Shown here: one piece after another, positions 7,096 through 16,354 of the stretch
Position numbering within the stretch: the first letter of the stretch is position 1
Layout of the letters: every line of letters starts with the position of its first letter
Source of the DNA: JBOGNO01 sp050747245
Lineage (GTDB): Bacteria; Acidobacteriota; Terriglobia; Acidiferrales; UBA7541
Reading direction: 5' to 3'
DNA: 64,000 nucleotides
Assembly: GCA_050747245.1 (NCBI GenBank)
Contig: JBOGNO010000002.1
Location: forward strand, 372,001-436,000
Program-made: the position numbers and the translations under genes
The notes under the pieces: model-generated
Told to the model about the DNA's origin: nothing
What the model saw: only the letters and a program-made list of their open reading frames with translations
Databases searched by the model: none

Positions 7096-9495
7096 TTAGT
7101 TTGAGGCTAGGACGTCGTCGTAATAGTTGATGATCGCGCGCTTGGGAGCCTCTTTCAGATCCTTGAGCGAGGCCTTTCCTGAGAGCGAGCTATTTCCGTT
7201 GATGCGCATGCGCCCCAGGAAAACAACATGGCCATCGGTAAGTTCCAGGTACACGGGCACCAGCATGGCAAACTTCTCATCAACGCCTGACTGCGTCAGC
7301 TTGTAATCGAAGATTACTTCACCCGCAGGTCCTTTCTCAAAATTCCCCTCGAAAACATAAGTAGGAAGCGCCGTGCCGTACACATACTCGTTGAAAAACC
7401 AGTCCATTTTCCCGTCGCCGCGTACGTTCATCTCCGGCGTCATGTGCTTCTCGATGGTGGCCTTGAAATCCTCGGTGGTGGCGACGCCTCCGGCGTATGT
7501 CTTCACGAAATCCTGCATGGTTTCCTTGAAATGCTGGTCGCCCGTTCGTGAACTCCACATCATCATGCGAATCATGTGCAGGATATAGGCGCCCTTGGGA
7601 TAAATAAGGTCGCGCGCGATGTTGAACCCGGCCTTGCTGTTGTTCAGCCGATACCCCATCGTGAGCGGCCCCACGTCGATGGCCCGAAAGCCATCCCGGT
7701 TTTTTTGGATCATGATTTCGCGCTCGTCGTTCAGGAATTTCATGTACTTCTTCTGGCTCTCTTTTCCATACGCGCTCTGCAGAAACAGCGAAGCGGAAAA
7801 ATCGGCGAATCCTTCACTCATCCACTGGTCGCGGTAGGAATTGAATCCCACCAGTTGCCCCCACCATTGGTGGGCAACTTCGTGCGGTGTCACCACATCC
7901 CAGTAGCCCCGGTCTCCCCAGTCCAGTCCCAGCTGGTGGCGGACGTACGAATCATAAAACGAGCAAATCGGGAGCCACACCAGGCCCGGCCAAGATTGCC
8001 CGTAGTTGCACGCCGTTTGTTGCGTCATGGAAAGCCGCTTGAATGGCAAGGGGCCAAAGTATGTGCTGTAAAGTTGGATCGCATACTGCGCTTCCGAGAG
8101 GGGAACTATCATCATACTGACCGTGCTCAGCGTACCCATTGTCCCACCCTGCAGTTGCGAGGCCCAATCCGGAGGCGCATCATTGGCGTACGCCGCCACC
8201 AGGAAATCCGGCGAAGTCAATTTCGCGTCCTGTTCTTTCATTCTTCCGAATTGGAATCCCGCCACTGGCTGCGCGATGTCGCTCTTCCACGTTGTGACGC
8301 TTTGGCCGCTTTCCACCTTTTCCCCGAGCAGGCTGCCCGTCGCCGCCATCTTCATTCCTTTGGGAATGCGAAAAATCATGTCGAAGTTTGTGTAGTCACC
8401 TAAACGCGCGCGCGCATTGCTCGGATACCAGTCTTCCCGGGCGATCGGGTAATAGTTGCCATTTCCCTCGTTGGCGATCGCACCCTTGCCCTCATACGTT
8501 GTCGTGAGCGTGTACTCCTCACCCTGTGAGAGGGCCTTAGGCAAGATCACGCAAAAATCAGAGTCGTCGTTTTTGTCCTCCTGAATAAACGCCAGTGGCT
8601 GGCCATCGTTCCCCGTCACGCTTTGCACGCGCAACGTGGGGAACAGATCGAACGGCACCACGCGCATTCCGGGCGATAGCGCGACGAAAGTGGTCTTGAC
8701 CTTGCCCGTGAGCTTCGCGCTCCCCTCGATGGTGGTATCGAGGTCTTGGTGCGAGATATGGATGCGCGAGGCTCTCGCTGCGGCTCCCAGCCTCGTCCTG
8801 GACTCGCTCGAAAGCCGAAACGCCGCCCACACCCCGGACTTGTTCTCATCATAGGTCATCAATTCCACTTCATCCGGCGCGGCATCAGGGGTCCCGTTGG
8901 GATCGATGACGAATAGCATTTTGTCGTTGTAGTGTTTGCCGTGAACGAACGCCAGAAACAAACCACCCGGCTCCGGCCTCAGTACGTCTTCCAGTATCCG
9001 CGCGCTCAGGTTGTAGTGGAGCTTGTGGCGCATGGCATTCTGGCTGTCATTTAATAGTCCGGCATCGCAGCTGCCTTGCGTCCCCGTCCCTGTCTTCTTG
9101 ATTTCGTCATACGTCGCATCCGTAAAGCGCAGCACCAGATGGCTGAAGCTCTCCACGAATTCATCTGACTTGGTTAGCAGTTTGAGGCTTCGGCGCTCGC
9201 TTTCCACCGGTGGATCGAGGGACATCGTCCCTTCACCGGCAAATACCGCGCCGGTGACCTTGCCCTGTACCGGCGCGACGAAACACACCGTCCCAGTGTG
9301 AAGATGAAATGTTGCGGCGTCCCGCTTGAGCTCCAGCTCGTGGACGCTCACCGATTCCCCGCTGAGCCCGATATTCCGCAGCTGCTGGTAGCTGGGATCA
9401 GCGCTCGGCCCGGCGGAATTCTGTCCTGCGGCGAGGGGTGCTCCTAGAAACATCCCCGCCACAACGAAAGTAAAAGAACGAATGAGTGGCCCCAT
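7096..9495 (-). CDS. Secreted M1-family zinc metallopeptidase
   Basis: The protein has about 799 residues. The ATG at 9495 is preceded by GGGAGGA at good spacing and opens a signal peptide (MGPLIRSFTFVVAGMFLG... ending LAAGQ). The long beta-rich N-terminal region is typical of M1 peptidases. The zinc site is plain: HEVAHQWWGQ followed 18 residues later by the glutamate of WMSEGFADF. The usual GAMEN exopeptidase motif is not obvious, so aminopeptidase activity is uncertain and an altered substrate preference is possible. The gene is divergent from the Ser/Thr kinase gene and probably acts in the periplasm or outside the cell. Confidence 0.86.
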   Translation of the reverse strand: MGPLIRSFTFVVAGMFLGAPLAAGQNSAGPSADPSYQQLRNIGLSGESVSVHELELKRDAATFHLHTGTVCFVAPVQGKVTGAVFAGEGTMSLDPPVESERRSLKLLTKSDEFVESFSHLVLRFTDATYDEIKKTGTGTQGSCDAGLLNDSQNAMRHKLHYNLSARILEDVLRPEPGGLFLAFVHGKHYNDKMLFVIDPNGTPDAAPDEVELMTYDENKSGVWAAFRLSSESRTRLGAAARASRIHISHQDLDTTIEGSAKLTGKVKTTFVALSPGMRVVPFDLFPTLRVQSVTGNDGQPLAFIQEDKNDDSDFCVILPKALSQGEEYTLTTTYEGKGAIANEGNGNYYPIAREDWYPSNARARLGDYTNFDMIFRIPKGMKMAATGSLLGEKVESGQSVTTWKSDIAQPVAGFQFGRMKEQDAKLTSPDFLVAAYANDAPPDWASQLQGGTMGTLSTVSMMIVPLSEAQYAIQLYSTYFGPLPFKRLSMTQQTACNYGQSWPGLVWLPICSFYDSYVRHQLGLDWGDRGYWDVVTPHEVAHQWWGQLVGFNSYRDQWMSEGFADFSASLFLQSAYGKESQKKYMKFLNDEREIMIQKNRDGFRAIDVGPLTMGYRLNNSKAGFNIARDLIYPKGAYILHMIRMMMWSSRTGDQHFKETMQDFVKTYAGGVATTEDFKATIEKHMTPEMNVRGDGKMDWFFNEYVYGTALPTYVFEGNFEKGPAGEVIFDYKLTQSGVDEKFAMLVPVYLELTDGHVVFLGRMRINGNSSLSGKASLKDLKEAPKRAIINYYDDVLASN

Positions 9496-9655
9496 GCTTC
9501 CTCCCGGGGACGTGCGCAAACTGTTTGTCAGTCAGTATCTGCCATTCTCAAACAATTAAACAGAATGTCAAGCACAGAACCGCCGCATCCAAGCGGCCCA
9601 TCATGTAAGACCTCCAAGGGCAACAGCGTTCTGCCCAGTCGGCTGTCTGAATCTG

Positions 9656-9661
9656 TATAAT
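9656..9661 (+). promoter_or_regulatory. -10 element of the kinase gene, implying a near-leaderless mRNA
   Basis: TATAAT lies only 10 bases before the ATG at 9672, and no Shine-Dalgarno sequence fits between them. Transcription would start about 3-4 bases before the start codon. No good -35 hexamer was seen. Confidence 0.45.
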
Positions 9662-9671
9662 CCGTTACGCA

Positions 9672-12356
9672 ATGACGCTTACTTCGGGCACAAAATTGGG
9701 TCCCTACGAGATTCAATCGCCTCTTGGCGCGGGCGGGATGGGAGAGGTGTACCGCGCGCGAGATACGCGGCTGGGGCGCGATGTGGCGGTGAAGGTGCTG
9801 CCCGCGGCGTTTGCGACGGACGTGGATAGGCTGCGGCGATTCGAGCAAGAGGCGCGGGCAGTGGGCTCGCTCAACCATCCGAATATTCTCGCAATCCACG
9901 ATATCGGGACACACGGGGGCGCGCCGTTTTTGGTGACGGAGCTCCTCGAGGGCGAGACGCTGCGAGAAAGATTGCAAGGCGGTGCACTGGCGCTGCGAAA
10001 GGGCCTCGATATTTCGATTCAAGCGGCGCGGGGGATAGCGGCGGCGCACGAAAAGGGCATCATTCACCGCGATTTGAAACCGGCGAACATTTTTTTGACC
10101 AGCGACGGTCGCGTGAAAATTCTGGATTTCGGGCTGGCGAAACTGACGCGCAGCGAGGGTGTGGATCTGAGCGATTCGCAGTCGCCGACGCGGACGCTTG
10201 AGGATGCGGCGCACACGGAATCGGGAGTGGTACTGGGAACGATGGGGTACATGTCTCCGGAACAAGTGCGCGGGAAGCCGGCCGACGCGCGCACGGATAT
10301 TTTCGCGTTGGGGACGATTCTCTACGAAATGCTTTCGGGCGAGCGCGCGTTCCGAAGGGAATCCTCAGCGGAGACGATGGCGGCGATTCTGAATGACGAG
10401 CCGCCAGAGCTAGCGGGGGAAGGAAAGAAAATACCGGCGGCTGTTGAGAGGATCGTGCGGCACTGCCTGGAGAAGAATCCGGCGGAGCGATTTCAGTCGG
10501 CGCGCGACGTGGCGTTTGATCTGGAATCGCTCTCGGGCATCTCGACAACCAGCGCCGCGGCAATGGCCGGAGCACCTTCGAAGAGGATTGCAGCGAGCCG
10601 CTGGCTGGCTTATGCACTCGGGGTGGTGGCCGCTGTTTCCGTTGGCGTGGCGACGAGACTTCTGGTTACGCGACCGGCGGCTCCGGCGCCGGTGGTGAGC
10701 GCGATCCTCGCGCCGTCGCCGAACGTAACTGTGGTGACGATGGGGGATTCGGGAGGCGCTCCGGCGATTTCACGCGACGGCCGAAATCTGGTTTTCGTCG
10801 GGGCCGTCGAGGGCAAGCAGATGCTTTTCGTGCGAAGCTTGAGCGGCGGGGCGGCCCGGCCTCTTACCGGAACGGACGGAGGCAAGTTTCCCTTCTGGTC
10901 TTCCGATGGGCAATCCATTGGTTTTTTTGCGGATGGACAACTGAAGAGAGTGGACCTCTCAGGCGGACCACCGACGATTCTGACTCCGGCCGCCGATGGC
11001 CGCGGAGGGACATGGGCGGGGGACACGATACTTTTTACGCCGGACGTGTTCGACGTGATTTATCGAGTGCCGGCCACAGGGGGCAAAGCTTCCGCAGTCA
11101 CACAGATGGATCGCTCGCTGCACACGACGCATCGCTGGCCGTATTTTCTTCCCGATGGAAAACACCTTTTATACTTGGCGGCTAACCATCTGAGCGACAA
11201 GGAGGGAAACACAGCAATTTATTCGGCAAGCGTGGAGGGAGGGGAATCGAAGCTCGTGCTCCGGAGTAATGGGAGCGTGGTGGTTGCCTCGGGAAAACTA
11301 CTGTTCTTTCGTGACGGAACATTGATGGCGCAGGATTTTGACGCAAGAGAAATGAAATTGAGCGAAACCGCCGCTGTGCCTTTGGTAGAGGTGCTTCGTG
11401 AAAGCGGAAATTGGGAGGTGATGGTCTCCGCATCCGAAAATGGCGTTCTGGTTTACCAAGGTGGAGGCGATTTGAAGGGCGCCATCCGGTGGCTTGACCG
11501 CAGCGGCCACAATCTTGTGCCGGACCTAGGGTCCGCGGATCTGGAAGCGATGAGGTTGTCTCCGGATGGTAGTCGCGCGGCAGTGCTTCAAAACGAAGGG
11601 CCAAACCGATCGCTGTACGTGTGGGATTTGAAGACCGGGGCACGGACGCGCCTAACGTTTGGCAGTGAAGCCTACCCCGCAGTCTGGTCGCCGGATGGGA
11701 AGCGGGTGATTTACACAGCGGCTCCCTCCGGCGCGCATGAGTACAACTTGTACTCCCAGGCCGCGGATGGCTCAGGCGAGCCAAACGTTCTTTTTTCCTC
11801 CGATACTAATAACGGTCCCGCGGACTGTACCCGCGACGGACGCTACGTCATTTTCAGCCAAGGAGAGTTTGGCTCGCAGCGGATTTGGATCTTGCCATTA
11901 TTCGGCGACCGCAAGCCGTTCCTGCTGTTCCCCCACACGGATATCAACCATTTTGATGGCCGCGTCTCTCCCGATGGGAGATGGATCTCATACATGGCGC
12001 GGGAATCCGGCCCGCAACAATTGTTTGTGACATCGTTTCCGAGCGGCGCGGGAAAATGGCAAGTTGGCTCTCTGGCGGTGGATAGTCACAGCTGGTCTGC
12101 CGATGGGAAGGAGCTTCGCATTTTGTGGCAAAACGGAAACCTAGGGGCCGCCTCCATCGAAGCAACTGACGGAAGTTTCGTCGTCACGAGGATTCGGACG
12201 TTGTTCCATTCACCGTTTGCAAACAGGGGCCTGGGTTCAATTTTCGATGTGGAGGGAAAGGCAGGCGGGAGGTTTATCGGCGAGCTGGCGCCCGATACGA
12301 ATTCACTGCCTTTGAATGTGGTCGCGAATTGGACGGAAGGGCTGAAAAAACAATGA
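9672..12356 (+). CDS. Membrane Ser/Thr protein kinase with C-terminal TolB/PD40 beta-propeller
   Basis: The protein has 894 residues. A Hanks-type kinase domain spans residues 11-285, with the glycine loop GAGGMG (19-24), the VAVK lysine (K41), HRDLKPAN (132-139), DFG (152-154) and a MSPEQ activation-loop end. A transmembrane helix follows at about 311-332. The remaining 550 residues are repeated '..SPDGR...' blades of a TolB/WD40-like propeller, predicted to lie outside the membrane as a sensor. The catalytic residues are intact, so it should be active. This architecture is frequent in Acidobacteriota. Its stop overlaps the start of a second, truncated kinase sequence, which suggests it was once the first of a tandem pair. 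Confidence 0.93.
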   Translation: MTLTSGTKLGPYEIQSPLGAGGMGEVYRARDTRLGRDVAVKVLPAAFATDVDRLRRFEQEARAVGSLNHPNILAIHDIGTHGGAPFLVTELLEGETLRERLQGGALALRKGLDISIQAARGIAAAHEKGIIHRDLKPANIFLTSDGRVKILDFGLAKLTRSEGVDLSDSQSPTRTLEDAAHTESGVVLGTMGYMSPEQVRGKPADARTDIFALGTILYEMLSGERAFRRESSAETMAAILNDEPPELAGEGKKIPAAVERIVRHCLEKNPAERFQSARDVAFDLESLSGISTTSAAAMAGAPSKRIAASRWLAYALGVVAAVSVGVATRLLVTRPAAPAPVVSAILAPSPNVTVVTMGDSGGAPAISRDGRNLVFVGAVEGKQMLFVRSLSGGAARPLTGTDGGKFPFWSSDGQSIGFFADGQLKRVDLSGGPPTILTPAADGRGGTWAGDTILFTPDVFDVIYRVPATGGKASAVTQMDRSLHTTHRWPYFLPDGKHLLYLAANHLSDKEGNTAIYSASVEGGESKLVLRSNGSVVVASGKLLFFRDGTLMAQDFDAREMKLSETAAVPLVEVLRESGNWEVMVSASENGVLVYQGGGDLKGAIRWLDRSGHNLVPDLGSADLEAMRLSPDGSRAAVLQNEGPNRSLYVWDLKTGARTRLTFGSEAYPAVWSPDGKRVIYTAAPSGAHEYNLYSQAADGSGEPNVLFSSDTNNGPADCTRDGRYVIFSQGEFGSQRIWILPLFGDRKPFLLFPHTDINHFDGRVSPDGRWISYMARESGPQQLFVTSFPSGAGKWQVGSLAVDSHSWSADGKELRILWQNGNLGAASIEATDGSFVVTRIRTLFHSPFANRGLGSIFDVEGKAGGRFIGELAPDTNSLPLNVVANWTEGLKKQ

Positions 12357-12457
12357 GCCTGAACGCGGGAAGCAAACTCGGGCCGTACGAGATTGTGGCG
12401 CCGGTGGGCGCGGGCGGGATCGGCCTCAACGCCTCTGCAGCTGCGCCAAAAATGTAG
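12353..12457 (+). pseudogene. Remnant of a second Ser/Thr kinase gene (N-terminus only)
   Basis: The ATG at 12353 overlaps the stop of the full-length kinase (ATGA). The first 24 codons (MSLNAGSKLGPYEIVAPVGA then GGIG) closely match the N-terminus and glycine loop of that kinase. The sequence then departs from the family and stops at 12455-12457 after 34 codons. Everything from the VAIK lysine onward is absent, so no kinase can be made. The picture fits deletion of a tandem kinase copy, with the yebC promoter region now abutting the break. Confidence 0.75.
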
Positions 12458-12544
12458 GATTCTCGTTTGCAACTCGCGTGTGCTAGACTAGCGCAGCACG
12501 GGCATCGTCCTGCTCCTGCATTTCACCCGTAAGAGGAAATCCGC

Positions 12545-13294
12545 ATGTCCGGTCATTCGAAATGGGCCACCATCAAGCACAAGAAAGCTGCCACTGACGC
12601 TCGCCGCGGCAAAGCTTTCACGAAAATCATCCGCGAACTCACCATCGCCGCGCGCGGCGGAGCCGATCCCGATTCCAATCCGCGCCTGCGCACAGCCGTT
12701 CTCGCCGCGAAGAACGAGAACATGCCCAACGACAATATCGATCGCGCCATCGCCCGTGGTTCGGGCCAACTCGAAGGCGAGACGCTCGAAGAAGCCATCT
12801 TCGAAGGCTACGGCCCCGGAGGCGTGGGCATGCTGGTTTCCGTGGTCACCAGCAATCGCAACCGTTCGGTCGGCGAACTTCGCCACGTGATGTCCAAGCA
12901 CGGCGGCAACATGGCCGAATCCGGCGCCGTCGGCTGGATGTTCCATCGCAAAGGCGAGATCACCGTCCTCAAGGAGCACGCCGCCGAAGACAAGCTCCTC
13001 GACATCGTTCTCGATGCGGGCGCTGAAGACGTTCGCGACGATGGCTCCGCTTGGCAGATTCTCACTCCGCCGGAAGCCTGCGAAAAAGTCCGCGACGCCC
13101 TGGTCGCCGCCGGCGTCAAGCCCGAAACCGCCGAAGTCGCCTGGGTCCCGCAGAATTACGTCAAGCTCACCGGCGCGCACGCCCAGCAGATGCTCCGCTT
13201 GATCGAAGCCCTCGAAGAGCACGACGACGTCCAGCACGTGTACGCCAATTTCGATATCGATGAGAGGGAACTCCAGGCCGCCGTGGCCAGCTAG
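12545..13294 (+). CDS. yebC: YebC/PmpR (TACO1) family protein
   Basis: This is a 249-residue protein with the full family signature MSGHSKWATIKHKKAATDARRG near the N-terminus, then ENMPNDNIDRAI and a G-rich 'FEGYGPGGVGMLV' segment. Length and ends match the family (about 240-250 residues). YebC proteins are described as DNA-binding regulators and, more recently, as translation factors helping ribosomes at proline-rich stretches; this sequence alone cannot say which. AAGAGGAAA gives a clear ribosome site. The gene precedes ruvC, the usual yebC-ruvC neighbourhood. Confidence 0.95.
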   Translation: MSGHSKWATIKHKKAATDARRGKAFTKIIRELTIAARGGADPDSNPRLRTAVLAAKNENMPNDNIDRAIARGSGQLEGETLEEAIFEGYGPGGVGMLVSVVTSNRNRSVGELRHVMSKHGGNMAESGAVGWMFHRKGEITVLKEHAAEDKLLDIVLDAGAEDVRDDGSAWQILTPPEACEKVRDALVAAGVKPETAEVAWVPQNYVKLTGAHAQQMLRLIEALEEHDDVQHVYANFDIDERELQAAVAS

Positions 13295-13389
13295 TTTCCT
13301 TCCCTCGTCCCGGTGTAACTCAATCGGGGCGCAGCGCGAAAAAACACTACCCCTCCGTTTTCCCGCGAACGTACACTTGTGCCCGCGCG

Positions 13390-14037
13390 ATGACTCTCCC
13401 CGCTCACAAGAATTCTCGGCCGCCGGCTCCCGTCTCGCCGCGCCGTGCGCTGCGCATCCTCGGCGTGGATCCGGCGCTCGCGGGCACCACCGGCTTCGGT
13501 GTCATCGAAGTCTCCGCCGTAAGCGGCGCGCCCGCGAAATTTCTTCATTCCGAGCCGCTGCACTTTCCGCGCAAAGCCAGCTTCGCCACGCGCATCCGTG
13601 AAATTCACGAAGCGGTCGCGCGTCTCGTCGCGAAATTTTCTCCCGATGCCGTCGCCGTCGAATCCGTTTTCACCGCGCTCAACGCCCGCACCGCCTTGCG
13701 CCTCGCCGAAGTTCGCGGCGTCGTTCTCCTCGCCGCCGCGCAAGCCAGCGTCCCGGCGCACAGTTATTCGCCGCGCGAAGTGAAAGCCAGCGTCGCTGGC
13801 TACGGCGCGGCCTCCAAAGAGCAAATGCAGCACATGGTGCGCACGCTTCTCGGAATGCGCGAGCCTCCCGAACCCGCGGACATTGCCGACGCCCTCGCCG
13901 TCGCGCTCTGCCACGCGCAATGTACCGAGGCGCGCGAACGCATGGCCCGCGCCCTGGCGCCCGCCTCCCCGCCGCGCCCCGTCCCTTCTTCCGAGCGCAC
14001 CCGTTCTCGCGCCGCAAGCGTCCTACATACGCGATGA
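13390..14037 (+). CDS. ruvC: Holliday junction endonuclease RuvC
   Basis: The protein has 215 residues and resolves Holliday junctions in recombination repair. The RNase-H-like core shows all four acidic positions: D27 (ILGVDPA), E91 (VAVESVF), D164 and D167 (PADIADALAVALCHAQ). It is longer than E. coli RuvC (173) because of about 20 extra residues at the N-terminus and a basic, Pro/Ala-rich C-terminal tail of about 35. No ruvA or ruvB follows; the next gene overlaps the stop (ATGA) and is unrelated. A TACACT -10-like hexamer lies 12 bases before the ATG. Confidence 0.93.
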   Translation: MTLPAHKNSRPPAPVSPRRALRILGVDPALAGTTGFGVIEVSAVSGAPAKFLHSEPLHFPRKASFATRIREIHEAVARLVAKFSPDAVAVESVFTALNARTALRLAEVRGVVLLAAAQASVPAHSYSPREVKASVAGYGAASKEQMQHMVRTLLGMREPPEPADIADALAVALCHAQCTEARERMARALAPASPPRPVPSSERTRSRAASVLHTR

Positions 14038-14702
14038 TTCGCCGCTTCGCCCTGTTTTTTGTCGCCGCGCTCGTTTGCGCGAGTCTCTCTCCGCCTTTCG
14101 CCCGCCGCCCCGCTCCGCAAACTGCCTCGGGCGCGGAAGCCATCACCTACCGCAAAATCTTCAAATCCAGTTTTCCGGAATTTACGGAAATCAAAATCCA
14201 TCCCGACGGCTCAGGCTCCGCCGAACTTCGCCAGATGGACGACGAGCCCAACGCCGAAAAATTCCAAGTCAGCGCCGCGCTCGCGCAGCGAATTTTTTCG
14301 CTCGCCGCGGAGCTCCACGATTTCGCAGGCCAGGATCTCGACGTCCACCGCCGCATCGCCAATCTCGGTCAGAAAACTTTTCGCTGGGAAAAGGGCGCGG
14401 AATCCCACGAAGTCGCCTTCAACTACACCACCAATACCGCCGCCTCGCAGCTTCTGTCCCTGATGGAAGGCCTCGCCCGCCAGCAGGACGATCTTTCCAC
14501 ACTCACGCGCACCATGCGCTACGACCGCCTCGGCGTCAACGATGTCCTCGGCCACATCGATGAGCACCTGAACAATAAAATTCTTCCCGAACCTGCCGTC
14601 CTGCTTCCCGATCTCGACCAAGTCGCCGCCGACGATAAATTCCTCGATCTCGCACGCCAGCGCGCCCGCTCCCTCGCCGAACGCATCCGCGCGGGCAAGT
14701 GA
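14034..14702 (+). CDS. Secreted conserved hypothetical protein
   Basis: This is a 222-residue protein whose ATG overlaps the ruvC stop, implying translational coupling. It has a signal peptide (MIRRFALFFVAALVCASLS). The rest is a soluble domain containing 'YRKIFKSSFPEFTEIKI..DG' and 'LGQKTFRWEKGAESHEVAFNYTT', then a helical C-terminus. I do not recognise a named family; it resembles acidobacterial periplasmic proteins of unknown function. The pairing with ruvC is probably positional only. Confidence 0.7.
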   Translation: MIRRFALFFVAALVCASLSPPFARRPAPQTASGAEAITYRKIFKSSFPEFTEIKIHPDGSGSAELRQMDDEPNAEKFQVSAALAQRIFSLAAELHDFAGQDLDVHRRIANLGQKTFRWEKGAESHEVAFNYTTNTAASQLLSLMEGLARQQDDLSTLTRTMRYDRLGVNDVLGHIDEHLNNKILPEPAVLLPDLDQVAADDKFLDLARQRARSLAERIRAGK

Positions 14703-14751
14703 ACGCGCCTTTTCTCTTGTCCCCCATCGCGCGCCCGGGTACATTCCCGCC

Positions 14752-15321
14752 ATGCGCAAAGTAGTCCTCGGCTTGGGCATCAGCCTCGACGGATACATTG
14801 CCCGCCCCGATGGCGCTGTGGATTTTCTTTTCATGCCCAAGGACTATTCCATGGGCCCTTTCTTCGCGACCATTGATACCGCCATCATGGGCCGCAAAAC
14901 GCTCGACGCCGTGCTCAAGATGGGCAGCGCTCAATCATTCGGCTCCGGGATGGCCGCCTATGTCATGTCCCGCACGCTCCCTCCGGGCGAACGCGATGGC
15001 ATGACGTTCACCCGCGAATCCCCCGCCGCGCTCATTTCCCGCATCCGCAAACGCCCGGGCAAGCACATCTGGCTCATGGGCGGCGGCGAACTCGCCCGCG
15101 AATTCCTCAAAGCCGATCTGGTGGACGAACTCTACCTCGGCGTCGTTCCCGTCTTGATCGGCGAAGGCCTTCCGCTCTTCCCCAGCGGCTTTCCCCAGCG
15201 CGAATTCTCTCTCGTCGAGAACAAAACTTTTTCCAGGGGCATGATCGCTCTGAAATATTCCCGCCGCCGCTCCAAGTCTCCGAAACCCGCTAGGTCCTCC
15301 AAATCTTCTAAGCGCCCCTGA
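14752..15321 (+). CDS. RibD C-terminal/dihydrofolate-reductase-fold family protein
   Basis: The protein has 189 residues. It opens MRKVVLGLGISLDGYIA, the standard start of RibD-C reductases, and contains IMGRKTLDAVL, 'HIWLMGGGELAREFLKADLVDELYLGVVPVLIGEG' and a terminal VALKY-like strand (MIALKYS). These proteins bind NADPH through the GGGEL loop. Most are stand-alone reductases of unknown substrate, distinct from true DHFR or riboflavin RibD. The final 15 residues are Lys/Arg/Ser-rich and not typical. The TACATT 6 bases before ATG and the lack of a ribosome site suggest a leaderless transcript. Confidence 0.85.
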   Translation: MRKVVLGLGISLDGYIARPDGAVDFLFMPKDYSMGPFFATIDTAIMGRKTLDAVLKMGSAQSFGSGMAAYVMSRTLPPGERDGMTFTRESPAALISRIRKRPGKHIWLMGGGELAREFLKADLVDELYLGVVPVLIGEGLPLFPSGFPQREFSLVENKTFSRGMIALKYSRRRSKSPKPARSSKSSKRP

Positions 15322-15430
15322 TCCCCGCATCCTCTTCCCACTCTTCCGCCTTTTGCCTTCCGTCCCAGCGACCTCACCTTTATTGGCACGGGACAGAAGC
15401 CAATCGCTCGACTAGAACGCAAGACAATCT

Positions 15431-15832
15431 CTAGTCCCGGGGCAGAATGACTGTTTGCTGATGTTTGGCCAACGCGCGCGCAAGCCTCTCATATTCATTC
15501 TGAGGGATCTGTCTCGGAGGTCCAATAACTACATGGCTTTCGGGATCACATCTGAAGCCATCGGGGCATTCATTTGGACGTCGTTCAATTGCGAGACCAC
15601 ACTCTCTGACTACGCGGACAGGCACGGAAGCAATTTCAAGACCCGGAAAAAGCCTTCGCAGTTCTGCAAGCACCCCAGGGAGCGCCAAAAAGAAGGACGG
15701 TTCTTGGTTAGAATCGAAGAAGGCATGGCTTGCCGGGCGATACCTACCACCCTTCGTAGTCGTCCAACCCTCGAGCAGGACGCGCAAAACAGCTGCATCA
15801 TCCGATATCGAGGCATCGTTTCGGAGGGGCAT
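15431..15832 (-). CDS. Hypothetical protein, third gene of the TIGR04255 cassette
   Basis: This is a 133-residue soluble protein. Recognisable features are an N-terminal DDAAVLRVLLEGW helix, the segment GGRYRPASHAFFDS and a C-terminal 'DPESHVVIGPP' strand. I cannot name the family, although similar small proteins with an RPSSxAF-type motif exist as uncharacterised genes. It starts 6 bases after the previous gene's stop, so the three minus-strand genes form one transcript. Base composition is more AT-rich than in the flanking ruvC and FecR genes, consistent with acquisition by transfer. Confidence 0.65.
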   Translation of the reverse strand: MPLRNDASISDDAAVLRVLLEGWTTTKGGRYRPASHAFFDSNQEPSFFLALPGVLAELRRLFPGLEIASVPVRVVRECGLAIERRPNECPDGFRCDPESHVVIGPPRQIPQNEYERLARALAKHQQTVILPRD

Positions 15833-15838
15833 TCGGGC

Positions 15839-16354
15839 TCATTGCGCCTCGTTGGAGAGAAAGCCGTTCAGAAGGCGGTAAAGGAGTTCAGCATTATCGA
15901 GGGAGAGGAGTCCGTCTTCGGCTATTTCATCGTATTCGTTAGTCCTCAGAAAAACCAACTGCTCCTGTCCAGGATACATTGAAAAGTTCATTTCCTTTTC
16001 GCCGATGTCCCATGTTAGCGCGATGCCCCCTCCCGAAAACGGAATTACCTGCGGCTTCGGAAGCGGCTCGGCTGAAACCATGCTCAAGAGTCTTCGCGCC
16101 TTATCAGCCGTCGCACGTTCCACACGAAGATCGCCAACACCTGCTATATTTTGTCCCCTCTCCTCTAACGCACGCAGTTCATCAAGCACACCGGGGAGCC
16201 ATGGGGCTCTCTCAAACTCGACAATGTTCTCAAACTGCGGCGCAAGAGCAGCCCCTAAAGCCGGAGCCACACACAAGAGCAACGTCGATTTAGGCCGATA
16301 GCGGCTTGCTTCTCGTCCAGGACGCCATCTAACTTGTGTGTGCATAAAGTTCAT
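15839..16354 (-). CDS. Hypothetical protein, second gene of the TIGR04255 cassette
   Basis: This is a 171-residue protein. The chosen ATG at 16354 overlaps the stop of the TIGR04255-type gene (GTATGA) and has a strong ribosome site, GGAGGAGAAGG. The C-terminal half holds a beta-strand block with SGGGIALTWDIGEKEMNF and then 'QLVFLRTNEYDE'. This resembles the 'GGIxLEW...ELEI' pattern of small uncharacterised proteins. The N-terminal half is helical with a hydrophobic patch (STLLLCVAPALGAAL) but no convincing membrane helix or signal peptide. Function unknown; the coupling implies stoichiometric production with its neighbours. Confidence 0.68.
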   Translation of the reverse strand: MNFMHTQVRWRPGREASRYRPKSTLLLCVAPALGAALAPQFENIVEFERAPWLPGVLDELRALEERGQNIAGVGDLRVERATADKARRLLSMVSAEPLPKPQVIPFSGGGIALTWDIGEKEMNFSMYPGQEQLVFLRTNEYDEIAEDGLLSLDNAELLYRLLNGFLSNEAQ

